DNA from: Fibrobacterota bacterium | GTDB taxonomy: Bacteria > Fibrobacterota > Fibrobacteria > UBA11236 | Reading direction: 5' to 3' | Assembly: GCA_023249635.1 (NCBI GenBank) | Contig: JAHFCH010000046.1 | Location: forward strand, 1 to 35,411 | Length of the DNA: 35,411 nucleotides | Shown: one piece after another, positions 6,554 to 13,758 of the stretch | Layout: every line of letters starts with the position of its first letter | Numbering within the stretch: the first letter of the stretch is position 1 | The notes under the pieces: model-generated | Databases searched by the model: none | Told to the model about the DNA's origin: nothing | The model's input: the letters and a program-made list of their open reading frames with translations, nothing else | Made by a program: the position numbers and the translations under genes

Positions 6554-8709
6554 TGCAAGGTCAGATGCAATGCCTTGTTCTTGCCTTCGTTGACCAATTG
6601 ATCAACGGAAGCCTTCTGCCCGCTCTTGCTCATCTCGATGCGATGCTGACCGGAAGGCAGCTCGATCTTGGCCGGAGTCTTCTTGCCGGTATTCTTTCCG
6701 TCGATGACGATATCGGCGCGCGCCGGGCTGCTCGAGAGGAAGATGATTCCGATCGGGCCGTCGCCGGGAGTCGGGGCCGAGGCCGAATGTTTGGGCTCCG
6801 GAGCGGGTTCGGGCTCACGCTCGCGCTCACGCTGGGGCGCCTGTGCCTTGATGGGAAGGTCTTCCGGCTCCTTGTAATTATCCTCTTCCGGCTGCTTGGG
6901 TTCGGGCTTCGGTTCCACGCGGCGTTCCGGTTCGGGCTTGGCCTTGGCTGCGGGTTCCGAGGACTCTTCCTTTTCCAAATCCACTTGGAGGTCATGCTCC
7001 GGGCTATTCTTGGGCAAGGTGGTTTCGAAACGTTTATAACCGGCCAGACGCACGATGATCTTGTTGGAATTATTGCTCAAGCTCACGTCGAGGGGCGTGG
7101 ATCCCTTCTTCGAGAAGTTCACGAGCACTTCGGCGCCCGAGGGCTCGCTGGTGATATGCAGCATGCCGGGCTTGGGTGCCGGTGCGGTTTCCTCGGGGGA
7201 GGGAGCCGGCTTCTCGGGTTTCTCGGCCCGCGGCGGTTTTACCTGGGGCTTCGGATGGATCGCCGCAACCTTGGGCGGCTTCGGCTCCGGCTTGGGTGTC
7301 GGTGCCGGGGGCTTGGGCGTTTCCGCGATCGGCTTGGGTTTGACTTCGGGAGCAGGCGTAGGTGCGGGCGCGACGGGGGCGACCGGAACCGAGGGCGCCG
7401 GTTGCACGGCGGTAGGGGCGGGCGTAACAGGCACCGCAGGCTCGGGGGTTCCGGGCACGACAGGAGCGGGCGCAGGTGTAACTGCCTCGGGAGTCTGGGG
7501 AGCCGGGACCGAAGGCGTCTCGATGGGCGTGGTCTCGGGCTGGGTATTGTTATGGAGGTAATACCAGATACCGGCAGCCGCCGCAACCACGAAGATCATG
7601 AGCACGATCAGCTTTGCGGGTCCGCGCGCCTCTTCGGCTAGGCTGTTGGGGGTGGCAGGAGGCAGATTGTATCCGCCGAACTTGTCCCCTTGGGACGGCG
7701 CTTCCTGGATTTTCTCTTCGGCGTATACCGGAACGTTTTCGTCATCTTGACCCGGGAACTCGCGACCGCCAACGCGGCGGCCCTGCTGCTTGCGGGCGTT
7801 CGGGCTGCGCATCCGATCCTGGGACGACTTGCGCTGGCGCGGATCGGAATCGGTATCCGGATCGTAGCCTGCCGGGGGCGCGGGCGGGGTCGGGGTGCCG
7901 TGATTGGAGGACTGGGGCGCGGTAGGCGCCGTAGGCTGGGAGAGATTGCCGAACTGACCCACGGGCAATTGCACGGTGGGGAAATCGAAATTGGCCTGGG
8001 GCTGCCCGAAGCCTTGTTGCCCCTGGTTGGGGAAAGTGGGCGCGGCATTGCCCATGCCGAAAGGCTGGTTGTTGTAATTGTAGGCGGGCGCCGGTTGCCC
8101 TTGGGGGAAACCCGGAGCGGGCTGTTCGCCCAAAGACTGATTACCGAAGCCGGGAGGATTGAAAGCGGGATACGCGGTTTCCGCCGGAGCGACCGGTGCT
8201 TGGTACGACGGGGTGGCGGGGCCGTTCTGCGGCACGCCCAATTGGTACTGGGGCAACTCGTTATTGTCGAGTTTCGATCCCAAGCGCTGTCCCATCTCGG
8301 CCTTGAACTCGTCGAACTCGGTCTTGGGAATGGCCGGTTGCTCGGCAGGTTGATTGGAAATCTTTTGCAACTCTTCGATGCGGTAGCTGGAAGTCTGGCG
8401 CAGGATCTCTTTGGAGTCGGCGATCATTTCCGCTTCGGAACGATAGATGCGCATGATATTGTCGAGCCCCGCGCGCTTGAGAATGTCCTGCACCTTGGGA
8501 TGTTCGGTGAGGATGGCGATGCGGCCGCTGACCTCGAGCATATGCCGGTTGGAAGCGATGAATGCGTTGATGGTGTCGCTGTAGAGGTACTCGAGATTGC
8601 CCAGGTCGATGACCACATTGCGCATGTCGTTCTCGATCAGGAACCGCACCGTATTCTTCAGTTTCGCCGAATCGAAAACCTCTCCGTCGGCCAAACGCGC
8701 GGAAACCAC
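6550..8709 (-). CDS. STAS - transmembrane - double PEGA domain protein
   Basis: 719 residues from the GTG at 8709. Domain order: N-terminal STAS (anti-sigma-factor-antagonist-like) domain, residues 1-95, with VVIDLGNLEYLYSDTINAFI where SpoIIAA has its DSSG loop; a Gln/Pro/Gly-rich cytoplasmic linker (about 110-360); one membrane helix (about 363-387, LIVLMIFVVAAAAGIWYYL); a long Pro/Ala/Lys-rich spacer; PEGA domain 1 (about 513-580, TSEPSGAEVLVN...STPLDVSL); a charged Pro/Glu-rich stretch; PEGA domain 2 (about 647-719, SSPARADIVIDGKNTGKKTP). PEGA domains are typical of surface or S-layer-associated proteins. The protein would link a cytoplasmic STAS module to an envelope-binding tail. The STAS fold needs a first strand encoded upstream of 8709, so the true start is probably the ATC at 8745 (see separate entry). 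Operon head for three envelope genes. Confidence 0.85.
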   Translation of the reverse strand: MVSARLADGEVFDSAKLKNTVRFLIENDMRNVVIDLGNLEYLYSDTINAFIASNRHMLEVSGRIAILTEHPKVQDILKRAGLDNIMRIYRSEAEMIADSKEILRQTSSYRIEELQKISNQPAEQPAIPKTEFDEFKAEMGQRLGSKLDNNELPQYQLGVPQNGPATPSYQAPVAPAETAYPAFNPPGFGNQSLGEQPAPGFPQGQPAPAYNYNNQPFGMGNAAPTFPNQGQQGFGQPQANFDFPTVQLPVGQFGNLSQPTAPTAPQSSNHGTPTPPAPPAGYDPDTDSDPRQRKSSQDRMRSPNARKQQGRRVGGREFPGQDDENVPVYAEEKIQEAPSQGDKFGGYNLPPATPNSLAEEARGPAKLIVLMIFVVAAAAGIWYYLHNNTQPETTPIETPSVPAPQTPEAVTPAPAPVVPGTPEPAVPVTPAPTAVQPAPSVPVAPVAPAPTPAPEVKPKPIAETPKPPAPTPKPEPKPPKVAAIHPKPQVKPPRAEKPEKPAPSPEETAPAPKPGMLHITSEPSGAEVLVNFSKKGSTPLDVSLSNNSNKIIVRLAGYKRFETTLPKNSPEHDLQVDLEKEESSEPAAKAKPEPERRVEPKPEPKQPEEDNYKEPEDLPIKAQAPQREREREPEPAPEPKHSASAPTPGDGPIGIIFLSSSPARADIVIDGKNTGKKTPAKIELPSGQHRIEMSKSGQKASVDQLVNEGKNKALHLTLQ

Positions 8710-8742
8710 ATCGAAAATTCCAACGGAGCGGATGTCGAATTT

Positions 8743-8756
8743 GATAACTACCTCCC
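8743..8756 (-). promoter_or_regulatory. Shine-Dalgarno with probable ATC start for the STAS-PEGA gene
   Basis: GGGAGGT at 8756-8750 is the strongest Shine-Dalgarno near this gene. Five bases after its GGAGG comes ATC (8745-8743), in frame with the STAS domain, followed by AAA TTC GAC ATC. Between the upstream in-frame TAA and the GTG at 8709 there is no ATG, GTG or TTG. Starting at ATC adds 12 residues (KFDIRSVGIFD after the initiator) that look exactly like the missing first beta-strand of a STAS domain. Confidence 0.5.
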
Positions 8757-8791
8757 GGTGAATCCCGGCATCAGGGGCGAATTACACCCTC

Positions 8792-8815
8792 CCCCGACAA
8801 TCAATATTGTCGGGG
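8792..8815. repeat. Perfect 10-bp inverted repeat (hairpin or operator)
   Basis: Arms CCCCGACAAT (8792-8801) and ATTGTCGGGG (8806-8815) flank a 4-nt CAAT loop. It lies about 47 nt upstream of the STAS-PEGA start, within the 5' leader or promoter zone, and about 185 nt from the divergent zinc-ribbon/STAS gene. No T-tract follows on either strand, so an intrinsic terminator is unlikely; an operator or leader hairpin is the better reading. Confidence 0.6.
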
Positions 8816-8968
8816 ATTGTCCCATAATAAGCTCCCACAAAAGTTACAAAAAAACGCAGGGTCGGAAGTATATTTAGGGAAATTTTTCGCCTTTTTAGCC
8901 TGTTTTTGCGACCTTGGAGCTCGCTCAACTAAGGTTCGAACCGGCTCGGCTTTTCCCCTTCGGAAGGC

Positions 8969-8994
8969 TATAATCCCCGGGTAACCACAAGGAG
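8969..8994 (+). promoter_or_regulatory. -10 element and Shine-Dalgarno for the zinc-ribbon/STAS gene
   Basis: TATAAT at 8969-8974 matches the consensus -10; no convincing -35 lies 17 nt upstream. AAGGAG at 8989-8994 is 7 nt before a TTG codon (9002), which decides the TTG as the start of the gene. Confidence 0.6.
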
Positions 8995-9001
8995 CGTCCA
9001 T

Positions 9002-9478
9002 TTGCGGGACGAAGACAAGTTTCCCACCGTACGCTTCCATAAATGCCGGGCCTGCGGCCATGTCTACACGGGTTCCCTATCGGGTGATAATACCTGTCCC
9101 AGCTGCCATATGCCCTACGTTCGCGATGAACCGGCCGCAAGCCGGATTACCAGGCAGGATGTGGGGGGGCATGTCCTTTTCACCGTGCGGGGCAGCCTGC
9201 ATAAGATTCAGGAGCTGGAGGATTTACGGTCCCAAATCGATGCGGCGTTATTAGCCGATGTCCTCTCCATCGCCTTCGTTTTCGAAGCCTCGTCCTTCCT
9301 CAACAGCAGCACCATCAATCTCCTGGTCAAGACCATGCAAACCCTGTCGGTGCATGGACGACCTACCTTCATCATCACCAATGAAGCCGAGGTACTTGAA
9401 AGTTTGCAGATGATGGACCTGGACCGGGTGATGCGCATTCTGCCGGGGCTGGAACAGTACAAGGCCGCCTTGGTCTGA
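9002..9478 (+). CDS. Zinc-ribbon plus STAS domain protein
   Basis: 158 residues, TTG start with a strong Shine-Dalgarno. Residues 12-40 form a four-cysteine zinc ribbon (C15-x2-C18, C32-x2-C35, as CRACGHVY and CPSCHMPY). Residues about 45-150 form a STAS domain: VLFTVRGSLHKIQELEDL, IAFVFEASSFLNSSTINLLV, which keeps a Ser-Ser pair at the loop phosphorylated in SpoIIAA-type antagonists, and a C-terminal DLDRVMRILPGLEQY close to the LDNIMRIYRSEAEM segment of the divergent STAS-PEGA protein. STAS proteins usually bind anti-sigma kinases or act inside signalling scaffolds; no kinase of that type is in the window. The zinc ribbon suggests a nucleic-acid or protein contact. No membrane segment; cytoplasmic. 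Confidence 0.78.
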   Translation: MRDEDKFPTVRFHKCRACGHVYTGSLSGDNTCPSCHMPYVRDEPAASRITRQDVGGHVLFTVRGSLHKIQELEDLRSQIDAALLADVLSIAFVFEASSFLNSSTINLLVKTMQTLSVHGRPTFIITNEAEVLESLQMMDLDRVMRILPGLEQYKAALV

Positions 9479-9498
9479 GACCCGCGCGGGTGCGCGGT

Positions 9499-10761
9499 TT
9501 ACTGCCCCTCTTCGTCGTTCTCCAGGATTTCCTTTTCGCCGCCGGCGGGCGCCGGTTTCGGCGGTTCCACGGTCGCAGGCACGCCACCCGAGGGAGCGGC
9601 AGGGGCCGCAGGTTGGGATTCAAGGGATTCAGGCACCTGACCTGCGGGGGCGCTTTCCGGGGATTCCAGGGTAGGGGAGATGGATTTGCCGAGGGGTGCC
9701 CGGGGGGCCGGCGATGGGCCTCCGCGGTGCCGGTAACCCAACCCGTTGAGCTTGGGAAAGGCGGGCGTGAGCTGCAGGGAAACCCGATGGGTCGAGAGGA
9801 GATCGGGATGCGGCGTAAAGCTATAATCCACCGCCAAAATATGCCGCCAATCATACCCGATTCCGAATGCGGCAGTGGAGGTGACGGCCTTGGTCGCGAA
9901 CTCATTGAGCCCCGCGCGCAAGCTGAGGCCGAAATCGAATAGGAACTCCAACCCGGCATTGCTTGCCGCGAGGAAATCCATGGGACGCTCAATCGGGTCG
10001 GCGGTATTCAATTGCCGGGTGGACTTGCCTTGTCGGGCGAACAGGCCTTCGCTTTGCCAGGCGACTTCCAGGTTGCCGTAAAAATACGGGGCCGGGAAAC
10101 GCGCAGCCCCTCCGATGAACAGGTCCGGCAATTCGTATTCGGTATAACCCGATTCCCAATGCGCGCTCGATGGAATAAGGCCCTTCGCGAGGGCGCTGAC
10201 GCGGTAGCGGCCGTTCCAGGTGTACTGCCCCATCGCGTCCCCGCGGATGCCGAGACCGTCCTGATCGAGATGGCGGTAAAGCAGGTCGAGATGAAACCCC
10301 ATATCCAGGCCTCCCCATCTGCGCGCGAAGGCGCCGGCCACCAGGTAGTCGGCGATCGAGAAGACCCCTTGGGGCTGGGATTGCAGGGGGTTTCCGCCCT
10401 CGGGCCGCAAGTCGATTCCGCTCACGCCGTAGCGTGAGATACCTACCCCGAGGGTACTATTGGCTTCGAACGGGAGCAGGAAGGCGAAATCATCGAACTG
10501 GGCCGCACCGAATTTTTCCGCATGAGCGGTCGCGAAGGTGAAATCGTCCACGTCATTCATGGCCGCGGGGGCGTTGATGACCGCGTCGGCGCCGCGCTGG
10601 AAGGTCGCGAAGGTGATTCCCATGCCCGATTGACGCGCCCCGAACCCCTCATCGACCGTGAGATTCACGCCTGAGGCCTGGTTGACGCCATCGAAATCTT
10701 CGGCGGGAATGGGCGCGGCCGAGGCGGCGGCCAGCAGGTAAATCAAGGTTCCGCGGAACAT
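9499..10761 (-). CDS. PorV/UPF0164-like outer-membrane beta-barrel protein
   Basis: 420 residues. Seen: short signal peptide (LIYLLAAASAAPIPA), then a DEGFGARQSGMGITFATFQRGADAVINAPAAMN segment, the usual entry of the PorV/PorQ/UPF0164-type barrels (gARa.aMG.a......d..a...NPA), followed by alternating aromatic/polar strands (YGVSGIDLR, GLDMGFHLDLLYRHL, GYDWRHILAVDYSFTPH, THRVSLQLTPAF). In Bacteroidota, PorV-like barrels serve the type IX system or unknown export functions; role here unknown. The last ~80 residues are Pro/Ala/Glu-rich and disordered, unlike typical barrels that end at the last strand, so the tail probably extends from the barrel. A TATAAT ends 8 nt before the ATG, implying a leaderless message. 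Confidence 0.75.
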   Translation of the reverse strand: MFRGTLIYLLAAASAAPIPAEDFDGVNQASGVNLTVDEGFGARQSGMGITFATFQRGADAVINAPAAMNDVDDFTFATAHAEKFGAAQFDDFAFLLPFEANSTLGVGISRYGVSGIDLRPEGGNPLQSQPQGVFSIADYLVAGAFARRWGGLDMGFHLDLLYRHLDQDGLGIRGDAMGQYTWNGRYRVSALAKGLIPSSAHWESGYTEYELPDLFIGGAARFPAPYFYGNLEVAWQSEGLFARQGKSTRQLNTADPIERPMDFLAASNAGLEFLFDFGLSLRAGLNEFATKAVTSTAAFGIGYDWRHILAVDYSFTPHPDLLSTHRVSLQLTPAFPKLNGLGYRHRGGPSPAPRAPLGKSISPTLESPESAPAGQVPESLESQPAAPAAPSGGVPATVEPPKPAPAGGEKEILENDEEGQ

Positions 10762-10769
10762 CAGGGCAT

Positions 10770-10775
10770 ATTATA
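10770..10775 (-). promoter_or_regulatory. -10 element of a probable leaderless transcript (beta-barrel gene)
   Basis: Reverse-strand TATAAT at 10775-10770 is separated from the ATG at 10761 by 8 nt. Since transcription starts about 6-7 nt after a -10 box, the mRNA would begin at or within 2 nt of the start codon. No Shine-Dalgarno can fit. Confidence 0.5.
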
Positions 10776-10817
10776 ACAAGAAGGCCATGACGGGCCCCCC
10801 GCTTTCCGGGGACTTCT

Positions 10818-10823
10818 TATATT
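10818..10823 (+). promoter_or_regulatory. -10 element of a probable leaderless transcript (Lon-domain gene)
   Basis: TATATT at 10818-10823 is 6 nt before the ATG at 10830, which places the predicted transcription start on the start codon. The 6-nt gap is TGCGGC, with no ribosome-binding site. No -35 match was seen in the C-rich segment upstream. Confidence 0.45.
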
Positions 10824-10829
10824 TGCGGC

Positions 10830-11435
10830 ATGACCCTAGGGACCTATCCGGTATTTCCGTTACGCAATCCATGCTTTCCCGGACACAAAATCCCCGTGCG
10901 GGTTTTCGAGGATCGCTACATCCAAATGCTCAAGGATGTGGAGGATAAACCCTATTTCGTCATCGCCATGATCAGTTCCGGCGAAGAGGTGGGGGGGATG
11001 GCCACTCCATACCGGGTCGGGACCTTGGTGGAGTTCGATCTCATCGATCGTCAGGGCGACTTCCAATTCATCAAGCCCAAGGGACGCAAACGCGTCTACC
11101 TGGAAACCTTCGATAGGGAAGCCAAGCCGTACCTGATAGCCGGCTGCCGCGATTACGCGGATGACCCCGTTGAGGCCCAAGCGACAGCCGATCGGCTGCC
11201 GGAATTGGAAGCCAAGATCCTGAACATGGTCACCGTGCTCGGTCCCGAAGAAAGCCGCGGCATCCGCGACGTGCTCGAAGGCGTGCGCATCGACCTTAAT
11301 CGCGAGAGCTATTCGCTTTTCCTATGCGGATGCCTGCATCTGCCGCCCATCTACCTGCAACGCCTGTTGGAATCCAAATCCCTGGCCTACCGGATGGACA
11401 ACGCCCTCAACCTGCTTTCCCAGCGGGGAGAATGA
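10830..11435 (+). CDS. Lon substrate-binding (LON-N) domain protein
   Basis: 201 residues, the normal size of stand-alone Lon N-terminal domain proteins. Seen: opening strand YPVFPLRNPCFPGHKIPVRVFEDRYIQML, equivalent to the 'lPLf.Lp.vvlfPg..lpL.IFE.RY..m' signature, then VIAMISSGEEVGG, the VGTLVEF strand, IKPKGRKRVYLE (matching the 'l...G..Rf.i' strand), and a C-terminal helical bundle with LFLCGCLHLPPIYLQRLLES. No AAA+ or protease domain, so it cannot degrade proteins itself; in other bacteria such proteins are uncharacterised or adaptor-like. First gene of a plus-strand operon; its stop overlaps the HAD-NUDIX start as ATGA. Confidence 0.88.
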   Translation: MTLGTYPVFPLRNPCFPGHKIPVRVFEDRYIQMLKDVEDKPYFVIAMISSGEEVGGMATPYRVGTLVEFDLIDRQGDFQFIKPKGRKRVYLETFDREAKPYLIAGCRDYADDPVEAQATADRLPELEAKILNMVTVLGPEESRGIRDVLEGVRIDLNRESYSLFLCGCLHLPPIYLQRLLESKSLAYRMDNALNLLSQRGE

Positions 11436-12487
11436 ACGTCGTTTTCGATTGGGCCGGGACACTGGCCGACGACCAGGAGCTGACCTGGCGTCTTACCGAT
11501 GAGGTGATCCGCGCGCGCGGCGCCCCCGGGGTCGATTTCGAAACCTACCGCCACGAGTTCACTTTGCCCGCTGACGGCTTCTACGCCGCCCATTGTCCCG
11601 GTGTCCCCTTCTCCGATATCGAATCGGACTTTGCGGCACTGTGCCGCCGCCGTTATCCCGAGGCCGCGCGGCTTTGGCCGGGCGTCGCCGAAGCATTGCA
11701 ATGCCTGGCCTGCAAGCATGGTCTCTACCTGCTTTCCACTCTCGATCAGGCGATGCTGGAAGCGGCCTTGGACCGGCTCGGTTTGCGGCAGCGCTTCCGC
11801 GCGGTGAAGGGATCATCGGGCGACAAAACGCGCGCGCTGCCGGAACTTTTGCGGGCCCTCGGCCTGGCCCAGGATGAGACCGTCATGATCGGGGATACCG
11901 CCCACGACATGTCGGCGGCACTGGCGGCGGGCGTGGCCGGCGTCGCGGTCACCTACGGCTACGGAAGCGCGCGGGATTTGGAATCGGCCGAGACCCGATG
12001 CGGCAGCTTCCCCGAAGTCGTACGCTGGCTGGACAAAGCGGCTTCGGCTGCGAACCGGTATTTTCCCGTCGCGACGGTGGGCGGACTCATCCGGGATGAT
12101 GCCGGCAACCTCCTGCTGGTGCGCACGCGGAAATGGGGCGGGCGCTTCGGCATCCCCGGAGGCAAGATCGATTACGGGGAATCCATGGAATCGGCCTTCC
12201 GGCGCGAAACCCGCGAAGAGACGGGACTGGAAATCCGGGACGTGGAATTCGTGATGAACCAGGATTGCGTCGAGCACCCGGAGTTCTACCGGCCGCGGCA
12301 TTATATCCTGGTGAATTACGCCGCGCGGACGGCGGGGATCAAACCGGCCGTGCGCTTGAACCATGAATCCGATGACTTCGCCTGGACCGCGCCGGCGGAA
12401 GCCTTGGGCATGGATTTGAACGGGCCTACGCGGGTATTGCTCGAAAAGGTGATGGCGACGGAGCAGGGAAAGAACGGAGAAGCCTGA
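11432..12487 (+). CDS. HAD-family phosphatase fused to a NUDIX hydrolase
   Basis: 351 residues from the ATG at 11432; the frame is open further upstream, but that part lies inside the previous gene. Residues 1-210: HAD hydrolase with motif I FDWAGTLAD (nucleophile Asp6; the second Asp is Ala, as in phosphonoacetaldehyde hydrolase), motif II LLSTLDQ, motif III Lys in KGSSGDKT, motif IV VMIGDTAHDM, and a helical cap between. Residues about 215-350: NUDIX domain with GGLIRDDAGNLLLVR and a full Nudix box (GKIDYGE, then the REx2EExG part at about 260), coordinating Mg2+ for pyrophosphate bond cleavage. A bifunctional protein could hydrolyse a nucleoside diphosphate derivative and then dephosphorylate a product. 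Neighbouring folB suggests a pterin triphosphate step, which is inference. Overlaps folB as TGATG. Confidence 0.85.
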   Translation: MNVVFDWAGTLADDQELTWRLTDEVIRARGAPGVDFETYRHEFTLPADGFYAAHCPGVPFSDIESDFAALCRRRYPEAARLWPGVAEALQCLACKHGLYLLSTLDQAMLEAALDRLGLRQRFRAVKGSSGDKTRALPELLRALGLAQDETVMIGDTAHDMSAALAAGVAGVAVTYGYGSARDLESAETRCGSFPEVVRWLDKAASAANRYFPVATVGGLIRDDAGNLLLVRTRKWGGRFGIPGGKIDYGESMESAFRRETREETGLEIRDVEFVMNQDCVEHPEFYRPRHYILVNYAARTAGIKPAVRLNHESDDFAWTAPAEALGMDLNGPTRVLLEKVMATEQGKNGEA

Positions 12488-12846
12488 TGGGAGTGCTCAA
12501 TATCGAGGATCTGAAGGTCCGATGCATCGTGGGAGTGTATACCCACGAACGCAAAGTGGAACAAGACCTGTTCGTGGACGTACGGCTGGAATTCGATTTC
12601 AGCGAAGCGGCCCGGACCGATCAGATAGCGCATACCCTGGACTATACCCGCCTCGCTGCCATGCTCGAGGAGTGGATGCAGCGAGAGAAGTTTCAACTGA
12701 TCGAAACGCTGGCCGAGCGCGCCTGCGCATTGATCATCGAAGCCTTTCCCCAGGTGCGTCATTGCCGCGTGGGGATCAAGAAGCCGGCCGCGTTGGCCGA
12801 AGCCCGCCACGCCAAGGTCACATCGGAAATGGCGGTGGGCAGGTGA
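12487..12846 (+). CDS. folB: Dihydroneopterin aldolase
   Basis: 119 residues, the family's usual length. Converts 7,8-dihydroneopterin to 6-hydroxymethyl-7,8-dihydropterin and glycolaldehyde in folate synthesis; forms a cytoplasmic oligomer. Seen: start LNIEDLKVRCIVGVYTHER with catalytic Glu21 in the conserved GVYxxER segment, a dimer-forming strand DLFVDVRLEFD, DYTRLAAMLEEWM, the substrate-anchoring ETLAERAC, and Lys99 in GIKKPAAL at the expected catalytic Lys position. Coupled to the HAD-NUDIX gene by TGATG and followed directly by a pteridine-reductase-like SDR gene, which supports a pterin role for the neighbourhood. Confidence 0.93.
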   Translation: MGVLNIEDLKVRCIVGVYTHERKVEQDLFVDVRLEFDFSEAARTDQIAHTLDYTRLAAMLEEWMQREKFQLIETLAERACALIIEAFPQVRHCRVGIKKPAALAEARHAKVTSEMAVGR

Positions 12847-12848
12847 AA

Positions 12849-13739
12849 ATGTCCAAGGCGAAACTGAAATCGCAATTGAAGGAGAAGCCGGCGGCCAAGG
12901 GGAAATCGAAACGCAAGGATGCGGCGGCCACGGAAACCTTCAACGCAGGCGAGCCAATTGCAGGCGACATTGCCAGGGCGGCAGTTGCCGCGGAAGGCCG
13001 GGTCGCATTGGTCACCGGTTCGGCCAAGCGCCTTGGGCGCGAACTCGCGCTTCGGCTGGCCGCCGATGGCTATTTCACCTGGGTCCATTACCTCACTTCC
13101 CGCGCGGAAGCCGAAGCGGTGCTTAGCTCAATCCAGGATGCCGGGGGCGCGGGCGCAATCGTAAAAGGGGACATGGCTTCGCGCAAGGACGTAGCGGCCA
13201 TCGCTTCCCGCATCGGGAAAGTATCGGGACGCTTGGACGTGCTGGTGAATAACGTGGGCATCTACCGCACCGGTGATCTGGAGGGCTATCGCGTCGAAGA
13301 CTTCGCGGCCACGCTTCAGTCCAATCTCATCGGCGCATTTGATCTGATCCAGCGCACGCGCGACCTGTTCCCCAGGCGAGGCGGTAGCATCATCAACATA
13401 GGCTATTCCGGCGTGGGAAGCCTTGCCGGCTCGACCCACAATACCGCCTACCTCATCTCCAAGACCGGATTGCTGGTATTGACCAAGTCGCTGGCCCAGG
13501 CCCTGGGACCCCGGGGCGTACGCGTGAATATGGTTTCGCCGGGCATTCTCGATAACAGCGTGGAGCTGCCCCGCCAACCGCGCGACTACGTTCCCCTGGG
13601 CCGCTTGGGCCGCTGCTCCGACGTTTGCGATGCGGTCGCATTCCTGGCTTCCGCCTCGGCGGGTTACGTGACCGGCGTGAATCTGGACGTGGCGGGCGGG
13701 TATATGCTGGGGCTGAAGGAATTGGATCTGGAACGCTAG
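12849..13739 (+). CDS. Short-chain dehydrogenase, pteridine-reductase-like, with Lys-rich N-terminal extension
   Basis: 296 residues. Residues 1-50 are a basic, Lys/Ala-rich extension absent from ordinary SDRs. Then a classical SDR: cofactor loop VALVTGSAKRLGRELAL (a TGxxKRLG pattern typical of NADPH-dependent pteridine reductases such as PTR1 and FolM), VHYLTSRAEAE, GDMA, LVNNVGIY, active-site Tyr-x3-Lys in AYLISK, and the C-terminal VNMVSPGILDN / GYVTGVNLDVAGGYML. A role reducing dihydrofolate or dihydromonapterin fits its place next to folB; this is inference from motif and context. ATG at 12849 has AGG five bases upstream; a GTG at 12843 overlapping the folB stop as GTGA is equally possible. 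Confidence 0.85.
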   Translation: MSKAKLKSQLKEKPAAKGKSKRKDAAATETFNAGEPIAGDIARAAVAAEGRVALVTGSAKRLGRELALRLAADGYFTWVHYLTSRAEAEAVLSSIQDAGGAGAIVKGDMASRKDVAAIASRIGKVSGRLDVLVNNVGIYRTGDLEGYRVEDFAATLQSNLIGAFDLIQRTRDLFPRRGGSIINIGYSGVGSLAGSTHNTAYLISKTGLLVLTKSLAQALGPRGVRVNMVSPGILDNSVELPRQPRDYVPLGRLGRCSDVCDAVAFLASASAGYVTGVNLDVAGGYMLGLKELDLER

Positions 13740-13758
13740 GATCCCGGGCGGGCCGGCT

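Noticed and set aside
7170-7560. Pro/Ala-rich low-complexity stretch as a DNA repeat array or CRISPR
   Set aside because: The codon-level repetition follows from the protein spacer; no uniform repeat/spacer structure exists.
6565-7641. Plus-strand frame of about 358 codons over the PEGA gene
   Set aside because: Gly/Arg/Leu-rich translation is the complement of Pro/Ala-rich coding; the opposite strand has clear PEGA domains and a transmembrane segment.
7690-8877. Plus-strand frame of about 395 codons over the STAS part
   Set aside because: Antisense to the recognised STAS domain; no motif of its own.
9479-9498. Short GC palindrome ACCCGCGCGGGT between convergent genes, as a terminator
   Set aside because: The stem is short and no T-run follows on either strand; not enough to call.
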